Positions 9,028 through 17,026 of a stretch of 53,080 bases of DNA are shown here, piece after piece (the first letter of the stretch is position 1; the number at the start of each line of letters is the position of its first letter). A program made the position numbers and the translations under genes. The stretch comes from Rhodospirillaceae bacterium (lineage in GTDB: Bacteria > Pseudomonadota > Alphaproteobacteria > Rhodospirillales > JABHCV01). Where the stretch lies: NCBI GenBank assembly GCA_013204045.1, contig JABMOQ010000033.1, positions 1-53,080 on the forward strand, in the 5' to 3' direction. The notes beneath the pieces are model-generated. The model ran no database searches and was not told the DNA's origin. It saw nothing but the letters and a program-made list of their open reading frames with translations.

Positions 9028-9969
9028 TCAGACGATTCCCCTGAAGTAGGCGATGGTTTTTTCCAGGCCCTCATCCAGCTTGACCGCCGGTCGCCAGCCG
9101 AGGGACTTCTCGGCCAGGGATATGTCGGGGCAGCGTTGCATGGGGTCATCCATGGGCAGCGGTTTTTCGACCAGCTCGGACGTCGATCCGGTCATGTGGA
9201 TGATTTTTTCGGCCAGTTCCCGGATGGTGAATTCGTCCGGGTTGCCCAGATTCATCGGCCCGGTTACGTCATCGGGCGCCGCCATAAGCCTGAGGAAGCC
9301 TTCAATCAGATCATCGACATAACAGAACGAGCGGGTTTGCTTGCCGTCGCCATAGACGGTGATCGGCTGACCTTTAAGCGCCTGTACGATAAAGTTGGAA
9401 ACCACGCGTCCGTCGTCGGGCAGCATTTTCGGTCCGTACGTGTTGAAGATGCGAGCCACCCGGATGCTCAAATTATGTTGACGCAGGTAATCGAAGAAAA
9501 GGGTTTCGGCGCAGCGCTTGCCTTCATCGTAACAGGCCCTGGGGCCCGTCGTTGAAACGTTGCCGTGATAATCCTCGGTCTGTGGATGGACACTGGGGTC
9601 GCCGTATACCTCGCTGGTCGACGCCTGAAAAATCCTGGCCCCGGTCCGCTTCGCCAGACCCAGCATGTTAATGGCGCCATGAACGCTGGTCTTGGTCGTC
9701 TGTACCGGGTTGTTCTGGTAGTGAATGGGCGACGCCGGACAGGCCAGGTTGTAGATCTCGTCAACCTCCACATACAACGGAAAAGTAATGTCATGGCGCT
9801 CCAGTTCGAAGCGTGGATTATCAAGCAGGGGCAGAATATTATCACGGGAGCCGGTGTAAAAATTATCGACACACAAGACCTCGTTGCCCAGCTCCAGCAG
9901 CCGCGCACACAGGTGCGAGCCGAGAAATCCCGCCCCGCCGGTAACAAGAATACGTTTGTTGGAAGCCAT
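9028..9969 (-). CDS. NAD-dependent SDR, UDP-glucuronate decarboxylase (UXS)-like
   Basis: About 313 residues of extended SDR fold. The N-terminal NAD-binding motif is [12 protein letters not shown], and the catalytic Tyr and Lys are in [13 protein letters not shown]. The stretch ARIFNTYGP(K)MLPDDGRV is typical of UDP-glucuronate decarboxylases that make UDP-xylose via UDP-4-keto-glucose. The product would feed surface polysaccharide synthesis. The frame stays open to a TTG at 9993, but ATG 9969 ([12 protein letters not shown]) places the Rossmann motif at the usual distance. A general sugar-nucleotide epimerase/dehydratase cannot be excluded. Confidence 0.85.
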   Translation of the reverse strand: MASNKRILVTGGAGFLGSHLCARLLELGNEVLCVDNFYTGSRDNILPLLDNPRFELERHDITFPLYVEVDEIYNLACPASPIHYQNNPVQTTKTSVHGAINMLGLAKRTGARIFQASTSEVYGDPSVHPQTEDYHGNVSTTGPRACYDEGKRCAETLFFDYLRQHNLSIRVARIFNTYGPKMLPDDGRVVSNFIVQALKGQPITVYGDGKQTRSFCYVDDLIEGFLRLMAAPDDVTGPMNLGNPDEFTIRELAEKIIHMTGSTSELVEKPLPMDDPMQRCPDISLAEKSLGWRPAVKLDEGLEKTIAYFRGIV

Positions 9970-10335
9970 TATCGGGTCTGTCTCATTTTGCAAAGTGTTT
10001 CTGGAATCGGCAAAAACCTAGCATTGTTATCAACAGAGCACTAGATCGAAAGGAAGCGCCGCCCGCCGTTGTTGGGCCAGGTGCTGACTTCCCCTTTGGC
10101 ATTTTCCCAAGTCCGCGACACATCGTCGCCATTGATGAAATTCGGCCAATGAAAATCACGCCGAGTTGTGTGTCAGGGGGGAATGGGAATATGATGGCCC
10201 AGGCGGGGAAAGATACCCGTTTGCAGGGGCCCGGCCTCTTTTGTATCTCGTGGGGCGTATGATAATCGACTATTAACGGTTTTTCCTTATCTTGCGGATG
10301 GTTGGTTACCCGCAACGGAGGTTTGAGCACGAACA
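9970..10335. other. Intergenic region between divergent genes, no supported gene
   Basis: About 366 bp separating the UXS-like gene (minus) from the first GGDEF-EAL-like gene (plus), so it should contain both promoters. A GGAGG lies about 16 bases before ATG 10336. A 44-codon stop-bounded minus-strand stretch ending at a TAG near 10042 (reading VSRTWENAKGEVSTWPNN in part) has protein-like composition but no start codon apart from an internal GTG. It may be a gene remnant. Confidence 0.4.
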
Positions 10336-11583
10336 ATGGCCCTGATCGGCACGATCATGAATTCTCCGGGCTCGGAAAAAGCGAGCGAGGAAACCCTGTT
10401 GCTCAACCGGCTCAGGGGGCTTGGCGATGACCGGAACGGTCATTTTGCCGTTCATATCCACATGTCTGCCCTCCGGCCCAGCAACCGCAAGCCCCATTTC
10501 CTTAAAATTGCGGCCCGAACTTTTGACAATTTACTCAGCAATTTCGACGCCACCCTGTTCAGAATGTGGAACGTTGACTTCGTGTTGTTATGTCGCGAAG
10601 TGCCGATCGAGGAAGTCGACCCCGTCATCTTGAAGATCCGGCAGTTGTTCAGCGAGGACCCGCTGACCGAAGGCGAGGATGGCTCCTTGGATGACCGGTT
10701 CACGACCTGGTACGACTTGTCCCAGCCAAATGATTTTTCTGCTTTTGTTGAACTGTCCAATAAATTTGCCATCGAGATGGCAGAGCGCCGCCGCCAGGAC
10801 GAGCAGTCTGTTTCGCCCAATGCCTTGTCGGGTGCGCGCCTGAACCCAGCCAGTGCTGGCGAGATCAACCTTAATCTGCAACGGGTCAAGATTGACGACC
10901 TGATCACGGAACAAACGGCGATTATCATCCATTCCGGCGGCAAGGGTGATGTGATGTTCCGCGAGTTGTTCGTATCCATGAAGGAACTGCAAAAAAGAGT
11001 CGCTCCCGATGTCAACCTGTTCGGCAGCTTGTGGCTGTTCCAGTTCCTGACGGAAACCATAGACAGGCGGGTGTTGAGCGTCATTTCACAGCGTGACTTT
11101 ACCGCAATGCAGTACCCGATCAGCCTGAACCTGAACATCAGTTCGGTTCTTGGCCGAGAGTTCCAGCACTTCCGTCAAAGTGTCGGCGACAATACGGAAA
11201 AAATCATCGTCGAGTTCCAGTTGATAGACATATTTTCCGACATTATTGCCTACACGGATGCCCGCGAAATGTTGCAAGAAAACGGGTACAGGGTCCTGAT
11301 TGATGGCCTTAGCCCACTGGCCCTTGAATATTTTGATCCCGCACGACTGCAGGCTGATCTGGTCAAGATTAGTTGGGGCCAGGAGTTCGAAAGCGAAGGC
11401 TCCGACGCCCGCATCGAAGACATGCGGGCCGTCGTGAAAAAAATGGGCGCCGACAGCGTCATCCTGGGGCGAACGGATTCGGAAGATGCGGTGGTGTGGG
11501 CCCTCGGCATAGGGGTCACTCGGTTTCAGGGCTACTACATCGACACCGTGGTCGAGGCCATGCAGGCCAAAGGGATTATCTGA
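10336..11583 (+). CDS. Degenerate GGDEF-EAL-like protein, first of a tandem pair
   Basis: 415 residues with no signal peptide or membrane segment. The N-terminal part (about 30-120: FAVHIHMSALRP, LFRMWNVDFVLLCR, IRQLFSEDPL) resembles the strand order of a GGDEF domain without the GG(D/E)EF signature. The C-terminal part (about 290-415) resembles an EAL fold (IVEFQLIDIFSDI, GYRVLIDGLSPLALEYFD, DLVKISWGQEF, VTRFQGYYID) but lacks the EAL motif and most metal ligands. It is probably a non-catalytic nucleotide sensor or scaffold rather than a c-di-GMP enzyme. Its TGA overlaps the ATG of the next gene, a paralogue with the same layout. The fold assignment is inference from pattern, not from a search. 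Confidence 0.6.
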   Translation: MALIGTIMNSPGSEKASEETLLLNRLRGLGDDRNGHFAVHIHMSALRPSNRKPHFLKIAARTFDNLLSNFDATLFRMWNVDFVLLCREVPIEEVDPVILKIRQLFSEDPLTEGEDGSLDDRFTTWYDLSQPNDFSAFVELSNKFAIEMAERRRQDEQSVSPNALSGARLNPASAGEINLNLQRVKIDDLITEQTAIIIHSGGKGDVMFRELFVSMKELQKRVAPDVNLFGSLWLFQFLTETIDRRVLSVISQRDFTAMQYPISLNLNISSVLGREFQHFRQSVGDNTEKIIVEFQLIDIFSDIIAYTDAREMLQENGYRVLIDGLSPLALEYFDPARLQADLVKISWGQEFESEGSDARIEDMRAVVKKMGADSVILGRTDSEDAVVWALGIGVTRFQGYYIDTVVEAMQAKGII

Positions 11584-12881
11584 TGGCCGAGACCGAAAAA
11601 ACCCCGAAGCGTATGCCCAGCCAGGAAAAGTTGCTGATGGATTACATGCAGCGGCTGGAAGAAAACAAGGATGACCGCAAGGCGGTGCATCTACATCTTT
11701 CCGACCTGAAACCCTATAATCGCCGCGACAGCCATCTTCAGGCCGCGATCAACAGTTTCGAGAATTTAATTAAGAACCTGAACGGGCAACTGTTCGCCCT
11801 GAACAATGCGGACATGTTTTTTTTCTTCAAGGCCACGGCCCTGGCGCAGACGGAAACCGTTGTGCAGAAAGTTCGCTTTCTTTTCAGCGATGATCCGCTG
11901 CTGGAGGACGAAGGCCCCGATGAAAACCGTTTCTCTACCTGGTATGACGCCAGCAGGGATTACAAAAAAATACTGCATATGGTGCAGTCGATCGTTGAGT
12001 CAGAGGAAAAAACCAAAACTGAAAAACGCAGTCGGACGGATACCCGCGCGGCACTGAAAATGCGCCAAAAAAAGGGCGATCCCCTGACGCCGGAAATTCT
12101 TTTCCGGGTCGAAAATGCGCTGGAACGCGCGGACCTGTCCAATCTTGTGCGGCGTCAGTTCATCTGCTCGGTCGATGCCCGAATGGTCCCTGTGCAAAGC
12201 TTCAGCGAGATGTTCATTTCCATCAACGACCTGCGCGAAACAATGGTTCCGGGGATTAACCTGCTGTCCAATCGTTGGCTGTTTCAACACCTGACCGAAA
12301 CCCTCGATGTGCGGATGCTTTCACTGTTGTCGAAAACCGATACCGTAACCGTTACCGGCGATGTCAGCTTCAATGCAAATGTGGGCACTCTTCTGAGTCA
12401 GGAGTTTCAGGATTTCGACGAAAATATTGCGGCTTCCCGGCGCGGCTCGATGATTATCGAATTGCAGACGGTCGATATTTTTTCAGACCTCAGCGCCTAT
12501 ACCTTTGCCCGCGAGTTTGTGCAGGACAAGGGCTATCGGGTGTGCATCGACGGGCTGACCCTGCACACCATGCCGATGATCGACCGGGAAAGGCTGGGCG
12601 CCGATATGGTCAAGATGCAATGGCATTCCGACATGGTCGAAGGCGGCCCGGATATACAGGAAAAAATTCGCGCCATGGTTAAACGAACCGGCGCCAACAA
12701 GGTCATCTTGTGCCGGGTCGATAACCGCGAGGCGGTTGACTTCGGGCAATCTACCGGCATCAACCTTTTCCAGGGCCATTTTGTCGAGAACCTGATCGCC
12801 GAGGACGGCCGCCGCCGCGAGCTGCTGCGTCTGAAGCGGCGCATGGAACGCGCCGAAAGCGAAGAGAGTGATGAAGATTAA
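11583..12881 (+). CDS. Degenerate GGDEF-EAL-like protein, second of a tandem pair
   Basis: 432 residues, starting at ATG 11583 inside the ATGA overlap with the previous gene. A longer in-frame opening upstream is only the overlap. It repeats the neighbour's architecture: KAVHLHLSDLKPYNRRDSH and VRFLFSDDPLLEDEG near the N-terminus, and IIELQTVDIFSDLSAYTFA, YRVCIDGLTLHTM, DMVKMQWHSDM and LFQGHFVENL near the C-terminus. The shared motif spacing shows gene duplication. The middle holds a basic linker (about 140-160), and the C-terminus is charged (RRMERAESEESDED). Catalytic residues of diguanylate cyclases and phosphodiesterases are not seen, so a regulatory or heteromeric role is more likely than catalysis. 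It is convergent with cobT. Confidence 0.6.
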   Translation: MAETEKTPKRMPSQEKLLMDYMQRLEENKDDRKAVHLHLSDLKPYNRRDSHLQAAINSFENLIKNLNGQLFALNNADMFFFFKATALAQTETVVQKVRFLFSDDPLLEDEGPDENRFSTWYDASRDYKKILHMVQSIVESEEKTKTEKRSRTDTRAALKMRQKKGDPLTPEILFRVENALERADLSNLVRRQFICSVDARMVPVQSFSEMFISINDLRETMVPGINLLSNRWLFQHLTETLDVRMLSLLSKTDTVTVTGDVSFNANVGTLLSQEFQDFDENIAASRRGSMIIELQTVDIFSDLSAYTFAREFVQDKGYRVCIDGLTLHTMPMIDRERLGADMVKMQWHSDMVEGGPDIQEKIRAMVKRTGANKVILCRVDNREAVDFGQSTGINLFQGHFVENLIAEDGRRRELLRLKRRMERAESEESDED

Positions 12882-12897
12882 CCAAACCTGCCCCGGC

Positions 12898-13926
12898 TCA
12901 GTCCTTGTCGCTGACGCCGGCTTCGGCAAACGTCGCCATGCCGGAGTGGCACGCCACCGCAGCCTTTAATATGCCAACCGCCAGTGCCGCGCCGGAGGCC
13001 TCGCCGAGGCGCATATGCATATCCAACAGCGGCGTCTTGCCGATGGCGTCGAGCAGCCGCAAATGGCCCGGCTCTGTCGACACATGGCCGACCATGCAGT
13101 GATCGAGGGCCCCGGCCAGGGTCGCTTCCAGGGTCGCCGCGGCGGCGGTCGAAACATAACCATCAAGCAATACGGGCACCCGCTTCAGGCGCCCCCCGAT
13201 GACGGCGCCGACGATGGCCGCCAACTCGCGCCCACCGAGCGAGCACAGAACATCGAGCCCGTCACCTTTATTATGAGCGTTGTGACGGGCAACGCCGTCG
13301 CCGACGGCCTTGATTTTTGCCGTCATGGCTTCGCCCTCGACACCGGTACCGGGGCCGGTCCAGTCGGCCGCCGCCCCGCCGTAAAGACCATGACAAATTG
13401 CCGCGGCGGCGGTGGTGTTGCCGATCCCCATTTCGCCCAGACACAAAACGTCGCTACCACCGACAACGATGTCCATGCCGGCCTGGATGGCGGCGACGCA
13501 TTCTTCCTCGGTCATGGCCGGCTGCTTGGTAAAGTCGGCGGTCGGATGCGCCAGGTCGAGGGCATCGACTGAAAGTTTAATATTGAAAGCCTTGCAAAGC
13601 TGATTAATGGCGGCGCCGCCAGCGCTGAAATTACCGACCATCTGTTCGGTCACTTCGGCCGGGTAGGCCGACACGCCTTGCGCCGTGACGCCGTGGTTGC
13701 CAGCGAATACCTGGGCCCGCGGGGCGTCCATGGTCGGCGGATGGCGGCCCTGCCAAAGGGCCAGCCAATGGCTTATTTCTTCCAACCGGCCCAGTGATCC
13801 GGGGGGTTTCGTCAACTGCGGTTCGCGGGCGGCGGCGGCGGCGCCGGCCGTGTCGTCGGGGCCGGGCAGTTGGGCCAGCAGGCCGCGGACATCGTTTAAA
13901 CTGTTGATGGCGGGTAAATCGGTCAT
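12898..13926 (-). CDS. cobT: Nicotinate-nucleotide:dimethylbenzimidazole phosphoribosyltransferase
   Basis: 342 residues, the normal CobT length. Family hallmarks are KPPGSLGRLEEI near the N-terminus, FAGNHGVTAQGVSAYP, EMGIGNTTAAAA and the C-terminal LGEASGAALAV, which holds the catalytic Glu. It transfers phosphoribose from nicotinate mononucleotide to dimethylbenzimidazole to give alpha-ribazole phosphate for the lower ligand of cobalamin. It is transcribed divergently from cobS with a 74-bp spacer, so the two can share a control region. No cobalamin riboswitch elements are seen in that spacer. Confidence 0.95.
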   Translation of the reverse strand: MTDLPAINSLNDVRGLLAQLPGPDDTAGAAAAAREPQLTKPPGSLGRLEEISHWLALWQGRHPPTMDAPRAQVFAGNHGVTAQGVSAYPAEVTEQMVGNFSAGGAAINQLCKAFNIKLSVDALDLAHPTADFTKQPAMTEEECVAAIQAGMDIVVGGSDVLCLGEMGIGNTTAAAAICHGLYGGAAADWTGPGTGVEGEAMTAKIKAVGDGVARHNAHNKGDGLDVLCSLGGRELAAIVGAVIGGRLKRVPVLLDGYVSTAAAATLEATLAGALDHCMVGHVSTEPGHLRLLDAIGKTPLLDMHMRLGEASGAALAVGILKAAVACHSGMATFAEAGVSDKD

Positions 13927-14000
13927 GAAAGAAATTCCATATTTCAGGGCACTAACCTATAACCGAAACGGATGATACGCGCACCCCAGGAAATGAGACG

Positions 14001-14786
14001 ATGATAAAAAAGCCCGACGACAATCTGAGCATCCTGACCGGCTGGATCAGGGACACGCTGACGGCGGCCCGCTTCCTGACGCGGTTGCCGGTGCCGATGG
14101 CGGGTGTCGAAACAGAACGTTCGCTGGCCGAGGTTGTCTGGTCATTCCCCGTTATTGGCCTGATCGTCGGCGCCATCGGGGCGGCCGCCTTGATGATCGC
14201 AACGTCCGCCGGGCTGCATCCGCTGGCCTCCAGCCTTGTCGCCCTTGCGGCTATTTCACTGGTTACCGGGGCGTTGCATGAAGACGGGTTGGCCGATGTC
14301 GCCGACGGTTTCGGCGGCGGCGCTGAAATATCGGACAAGCTACGCATTATGCGGGACAGCACCGTCGGCACCTACGGCGTATTGGTGCTGGTATTCTCTG
14401 TCGCCGTTCGGGCGGCGGCGTTGGCCGGAATGCAAGGTTCGGGAACGGCGGCGTTAGCGCTGATCGCCGCCGCCGCCGTATCCAGGGGGCTGGTTGCCGC
14501 CGCCATGGCGTGGATGGAACCGGCCCGCACGGACGGGCTGGGGGCCAGTGCCGGTCGCCCGGAAGGCGAGGCCGCCCTTGTCGCCCTGGCCCTTTCGGCG
14601 GTCGTTGTTTTTGTTCTTCTTGGTTCGGCCGGTTGGGCAGTGCTGGCCGCTGCCGTCGTGGCGGCGGCCTTCATGGGCTGGACCGCCAACCGGCAAATCG
14701 GCGGCCACACCGGCGATGTGTTCGGCGCCGTACAGCAGGTGGCAGAAATTGCGGCGCTGATCGCCGCCGCCGCCGTACTCGGCTGA
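14001..14786 (+). CDS. cobS: Adenosylcobinamide-GDP ribazoletransferase (cobalamin synthase)
   Basis: 261 residues, very hydrophobic with several predicted membrane helices. The characteristic acidic motif HEDGLADVADGFGGG binds the metal-phosphate centre, and GGHTGDVFGA near the C-terminus is also typical. It joins adenosylcobinamide-GDP and alpha-ribazole (phosphate) in the inner membrane, the last committed step of cobalamin assembly. This is the membrane CobS, not the AAA+ CobS subunit of cobaltochelatase. Its stop overlaps the start of the phosphatase gene that follows. Confidence 0.95.
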   Translation: MIKKPDDNLSILTGWIRDTLTAARFLTRLPVPMAGVETERSLAEVVWSFPVIGLIVGAIGAAALMIATSAGLHPLASSLVALAAISLVTGALHEDGLADVADGFGGGAEISDKLRIMRDSTVGTYGVLVLVFSVAVRAAALAGMQGSGTAALALIAAAAVSRGLVAAAMAWMEPARTDGLGASAGRPEGEAALVALALSAVVVFVLLGSAGWAVLAAAVVAAAFMGWTANRQIGGHTGDVFGAVQQVAEIAALIAAAAVLG

Positions 14787-15418
14787 TGACGGGTGACGCA
14801 ACCCGCTGGTGGTGGGTGCGCCACGCGCCGGTCACCGGTCATGATGGTAAAATCTACGGTCAGTCCGATGTGCCTTGCGATACCTCCGACACGGCCTCCT
14901 TTCGGGCGCTGGCGCACATGTTGCCCGATGGCGCCGTGTGGGTCAGTTCCCACCTTGGCCGCACCCTTGAAACGGCGGCCGCGATCCGCGCCGCCGGCAA
15001 ACCGGCCCCGGAACCGGCCCCGGAGCCAGACTTTGCCGAACAGCATTTTGGCGACTGGCAAACACAGTCGTGGGATGATCTGCACGCTGGCGGAACGCCA
15101 GAATACAGGGCGTTCTGGGAAAATCCTGGTCACAGTGCCGCCCCCGGCGGAGAAAGCTTCGCCGATCTGATTGTCCGGGTCACCGCCGTCATGGCCCGTT
15201 TAAACGGGGATCACGATGGGCGCGACATCGTCGCCGTCGCCCACGGCGGCACCATCCGCGCCGCCCTTGCCACCGCCCTGGACCTGAAACCGGCCCGGGC
15301 GCTGGCCATCAAGATCGATACCCTGTCCCTGACCCGCATGGATTATGTGCCCGGCGGCCTGTTTGAGGGCCAGGGCGGGATGTGGCGGATTGTCTCGGTC
15401 AATGTGCCGCCGCGCTAG
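14786..15418 (+). CDS. cobC: Alpha-ribazole phosphatase-like histidine phosphatase
   Basis: 210 residues of the histidine phosphatase superfamily. The RHG-type motif reads WVRHAPVTGH, with the nucleophilic His, and the second catalytic His is in VVAVAHGGTIRAAL (as AHGG). Position between cobS and cobU supports removal of the 5'-phosphate from alpha-ribazole phosphate or adenosylcobalamin 5'-phosphate. ATG 14786 in the ATGA overlap with cobS is chosen. The frame is open further upstream but only inside cobS. General phosphoglycerate-mutase-like activity cannot be excluded from sequence. Confidence 0.87.
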   Translation: MTGDATRWWWVRHAPVTGHDGKIYGQSDVPCDTSDTASFRALAHMLPDGAVWVSSHLGRTLETAAAIRAAGKPAPEPAPEPDFAEQHFGDWQTQSWDDLHAGGTPEYRAFWENPGHSAAPGGESFADLIVRVTAVMARLNGDHDGRDIVAVAHGGTIRAALATALDLKPARALAIKIDTLSLTRMDYVPGGLFEGQGGMWRIVSVNVPPR

Positions 15419-15476
15419 TTTCATCGCCCCCGCCTGTGCTACGTTCCCGGCCTTCTAATGGATGGAATGACGGTCT

Positions 15477-16001
15477 GTGAAAACCTCTTCAACATTGCCT
15501 GCCCTGACCCTTGTGCTGGGCGGCCAGCGATCCGGCAAAAGCGCCCACGGCGAAGCGTTGATCGGCAAGGCCGATGCGGTTTATCTGGCAACCTGCGAGA
15601 TTCTGGACGGCACCATGGCCGATCGCATCGCCCGCCACCAGAAGCGCCGCGGCGATCACTGGATAACGGTCGAGGAACCGGCCAATCTTGCCGCCGCCCT
15701 TGTTGAGAACGATACCGCCGGACGCCCGATCCTGGTCGACAGCCTTGGCATGTGGATATCCAATTTGCTCGGCGCCGGGGCTGACCCCGAGGCCGAAATA
15801 TCCGCCCTTGCCAGTGCCTTAAAAAAGCTTACATGTCCGGTGGTCATGGTTTCCGAAGAAACCGGACTTGGCATCATTCCGGACAATCCACTGGCCCGGG
15901 ATTTTATTGATGCCCTCGGCCTCGCCAATCAGGTGATTGCAGATCAAGCCGAACGCGTCGTCCTCATCGTCGCCGGGCAGGCGCTAACTCTAAAAGGATA
16001 A
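15477..16001 (+). CDS. cobU: Adenosylcobinamide kinase / adenosylcobinamide-phosphate guanylyltransferase
   Basis: 174 residues with a P-loop near the N-terminus (LVLGGQRSGKS) and the family stretches VYLATCEILD, RIARHQKRRGDHW, LVDSLGMWISNLL and MVSEETGLGIIPDNPLAR. It phosphorylates adenosylcobinamide and transfers GMP to give AdoCbi-GDP, the substrate of CobS (CobP in Pseudomonas naming). The start is GTG 15477, and no in-frame ATG would retain the P-loop. It is followed after 9 bp by cobW. Confidence 0.94.
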   Translation: MKTSSTLPALTLVLGGQRSGKSAHGEALIGKADAVYLATCEILDGTMADRIARHQKRRGDHWITVEEPANLAAALVENDTAGRPILVDSLGMWISNLLGAGADPEAEISALASALKKLTCPVVMVSEETGLGIIPDNPLARDFIDALGLANQVIADQAERVVLIVAGQALTLKG

Positions 16002-16010
16002 GACCAAAAA

Positions 16011-17012
16011 ATGAAAATTCCCGCCACCGTCATCACCGGGTTTCTCGGCGCCGGCAAAACCACCCTGGTGCGCCACTTGTTGCAAAATGCCGGTGGTCGG
16101 CGCATTGCGCTGATCATTAACGAATTTGGCGATCTGGGTGTCGATGCCGATATTCTCGACGGTTGCGGCATCGAAGGTTGCGAAGAAGGCGACATGATCG
16201 AGCTTGCCAACGGGTGTATCTGCTGCACGGTCGCCGATGAATTCATACCGACCATGGAAGCGTTGCTGGGGCGCGACCAGCCCCCCGATCACATCGTCAT
16301 TGAAACTTCTGGCCTGGCGCTACCCAAACCCCTGGTCAAGGCCTTCAACTGGCCCGAGGTCAGGTCCCGGGTCACCGTCGACGGGGTCATCGCCGTTATT
16401 GATGCGCCGGCCGTTGCCGAAGGCCGCTTCGCAGACGCTGAAGGGGCCGCCCCATCGCCCGATCATGATAACCCGCTGGAAGAAGTTTTCGAAGATCAGC
16501 TGCTCGCTGCCGATCTGGTTATCCTCAACAAATCAGATCTCCTCGATGAAGCGGCGCTGGCGTCCGTTACGGTTAGCCTCGCCGGCAGCCTCAGGGATTC
16601 CGTCAAGACTATTGCCGCCGTCAATGCCGCCATCAATATCGATGTCTTGCTCGGCCTGACGGCGGCCGCCGAAGATGATGTGGAAAATCGCCGTTCCCAT
16701 CACGACGGCGAAGACGACCACGACCACGACGATTTTGAAAGCTTCACCGTCAACATGAATGACATCACCGACCCTTCGGGTTTGGAAAGCCTGCTGGCCC
16801 AGGTAACTACCGCCCACGACATCTTGCGTATCAAGGGTATTGTTCATGTGCCCGGCAAGGATATGCGTCATGTGGTGCAGGGCGTCGGCCCGCGCATCCA
16901 GCGTTACTATGACCGGCCGTGGGCGGACGGCGAAGAACGACGCGGACGGCTGGTGTTCATCGGACAAAAGGGCCTCGATCGCGCCGCCATCACGGCGGCG
17001 GTCACGGGCTAG
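16011..17012 (+). CDS. cobW: CobW-type GTPase metallochaperone
   Basis: 333 residues of the COG0523 family. The P-loop is TGFLGAGKTTLVRH, the metal-binding CxCC motif is in NGCICCTVADEF, and NKSDLLDE is the guanine-specificity loop. A His/Asp-rich stretch (about 225-240, HHDGEDDHDHDD) can hold metal. The C-terminal CobW domain follows (LRIKGIVHVPGKDMRHV). CobW proteins deliver a divalent metal, here most likely Co(II), to an acceptor. The adjacent cobN is the obvious acceptor, with only a 14-bp gap between the genes. Confidence 0.93.
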   Translation: MKIPATVITGFLGAGKTTLVRHLLQNAGGRRIALIINEFGDLGVDADILDGCGIEGCEEGDMIELANGCICCTVADEFIPTMEALLGRDQPPDHIVIETSGLALPKPLVKAFNWPEVRSRVTVDGVIAVIDAPAVAEGRFADAEGAAPSPDHDNPLEEVFEDQLLAADLVILNKSDLLDEAALASVTVSLAGSLRDSVKTIAAVNAAINIDVLLGLTAAAEDDVENRRSHHDGEDDHDHDDFESFTVNMNDITDPSGLESLLAQVTTAHDILRIKGIVHVPGKDMRHVVQGVGPRIQRYYDRPWADGEERRGRLVFIGQKGLDRAAITAAVTG

Positions 17013-17026
17013 GGGCGGGTTAAGGC

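Noticed and set aside
10042-10180. Minus-strand stretch reading VSRTWENAKGEVSTWPNN
   Set aside because: Protein-like composition but no convincing start codon and under 50 codons; mentioned only as a possible remnant in the intergenic entry.
13927-14000. Cobalamin riboswitch in the cobT-cobS spacer or other cob promoter regions
   Set aside because: I looked for the B12-box and adjacent conserved segments in the spacers at 13927-14000, 25686-25786 and 33851-34003 and saw no convincing match. A covariance-model search would settle it.
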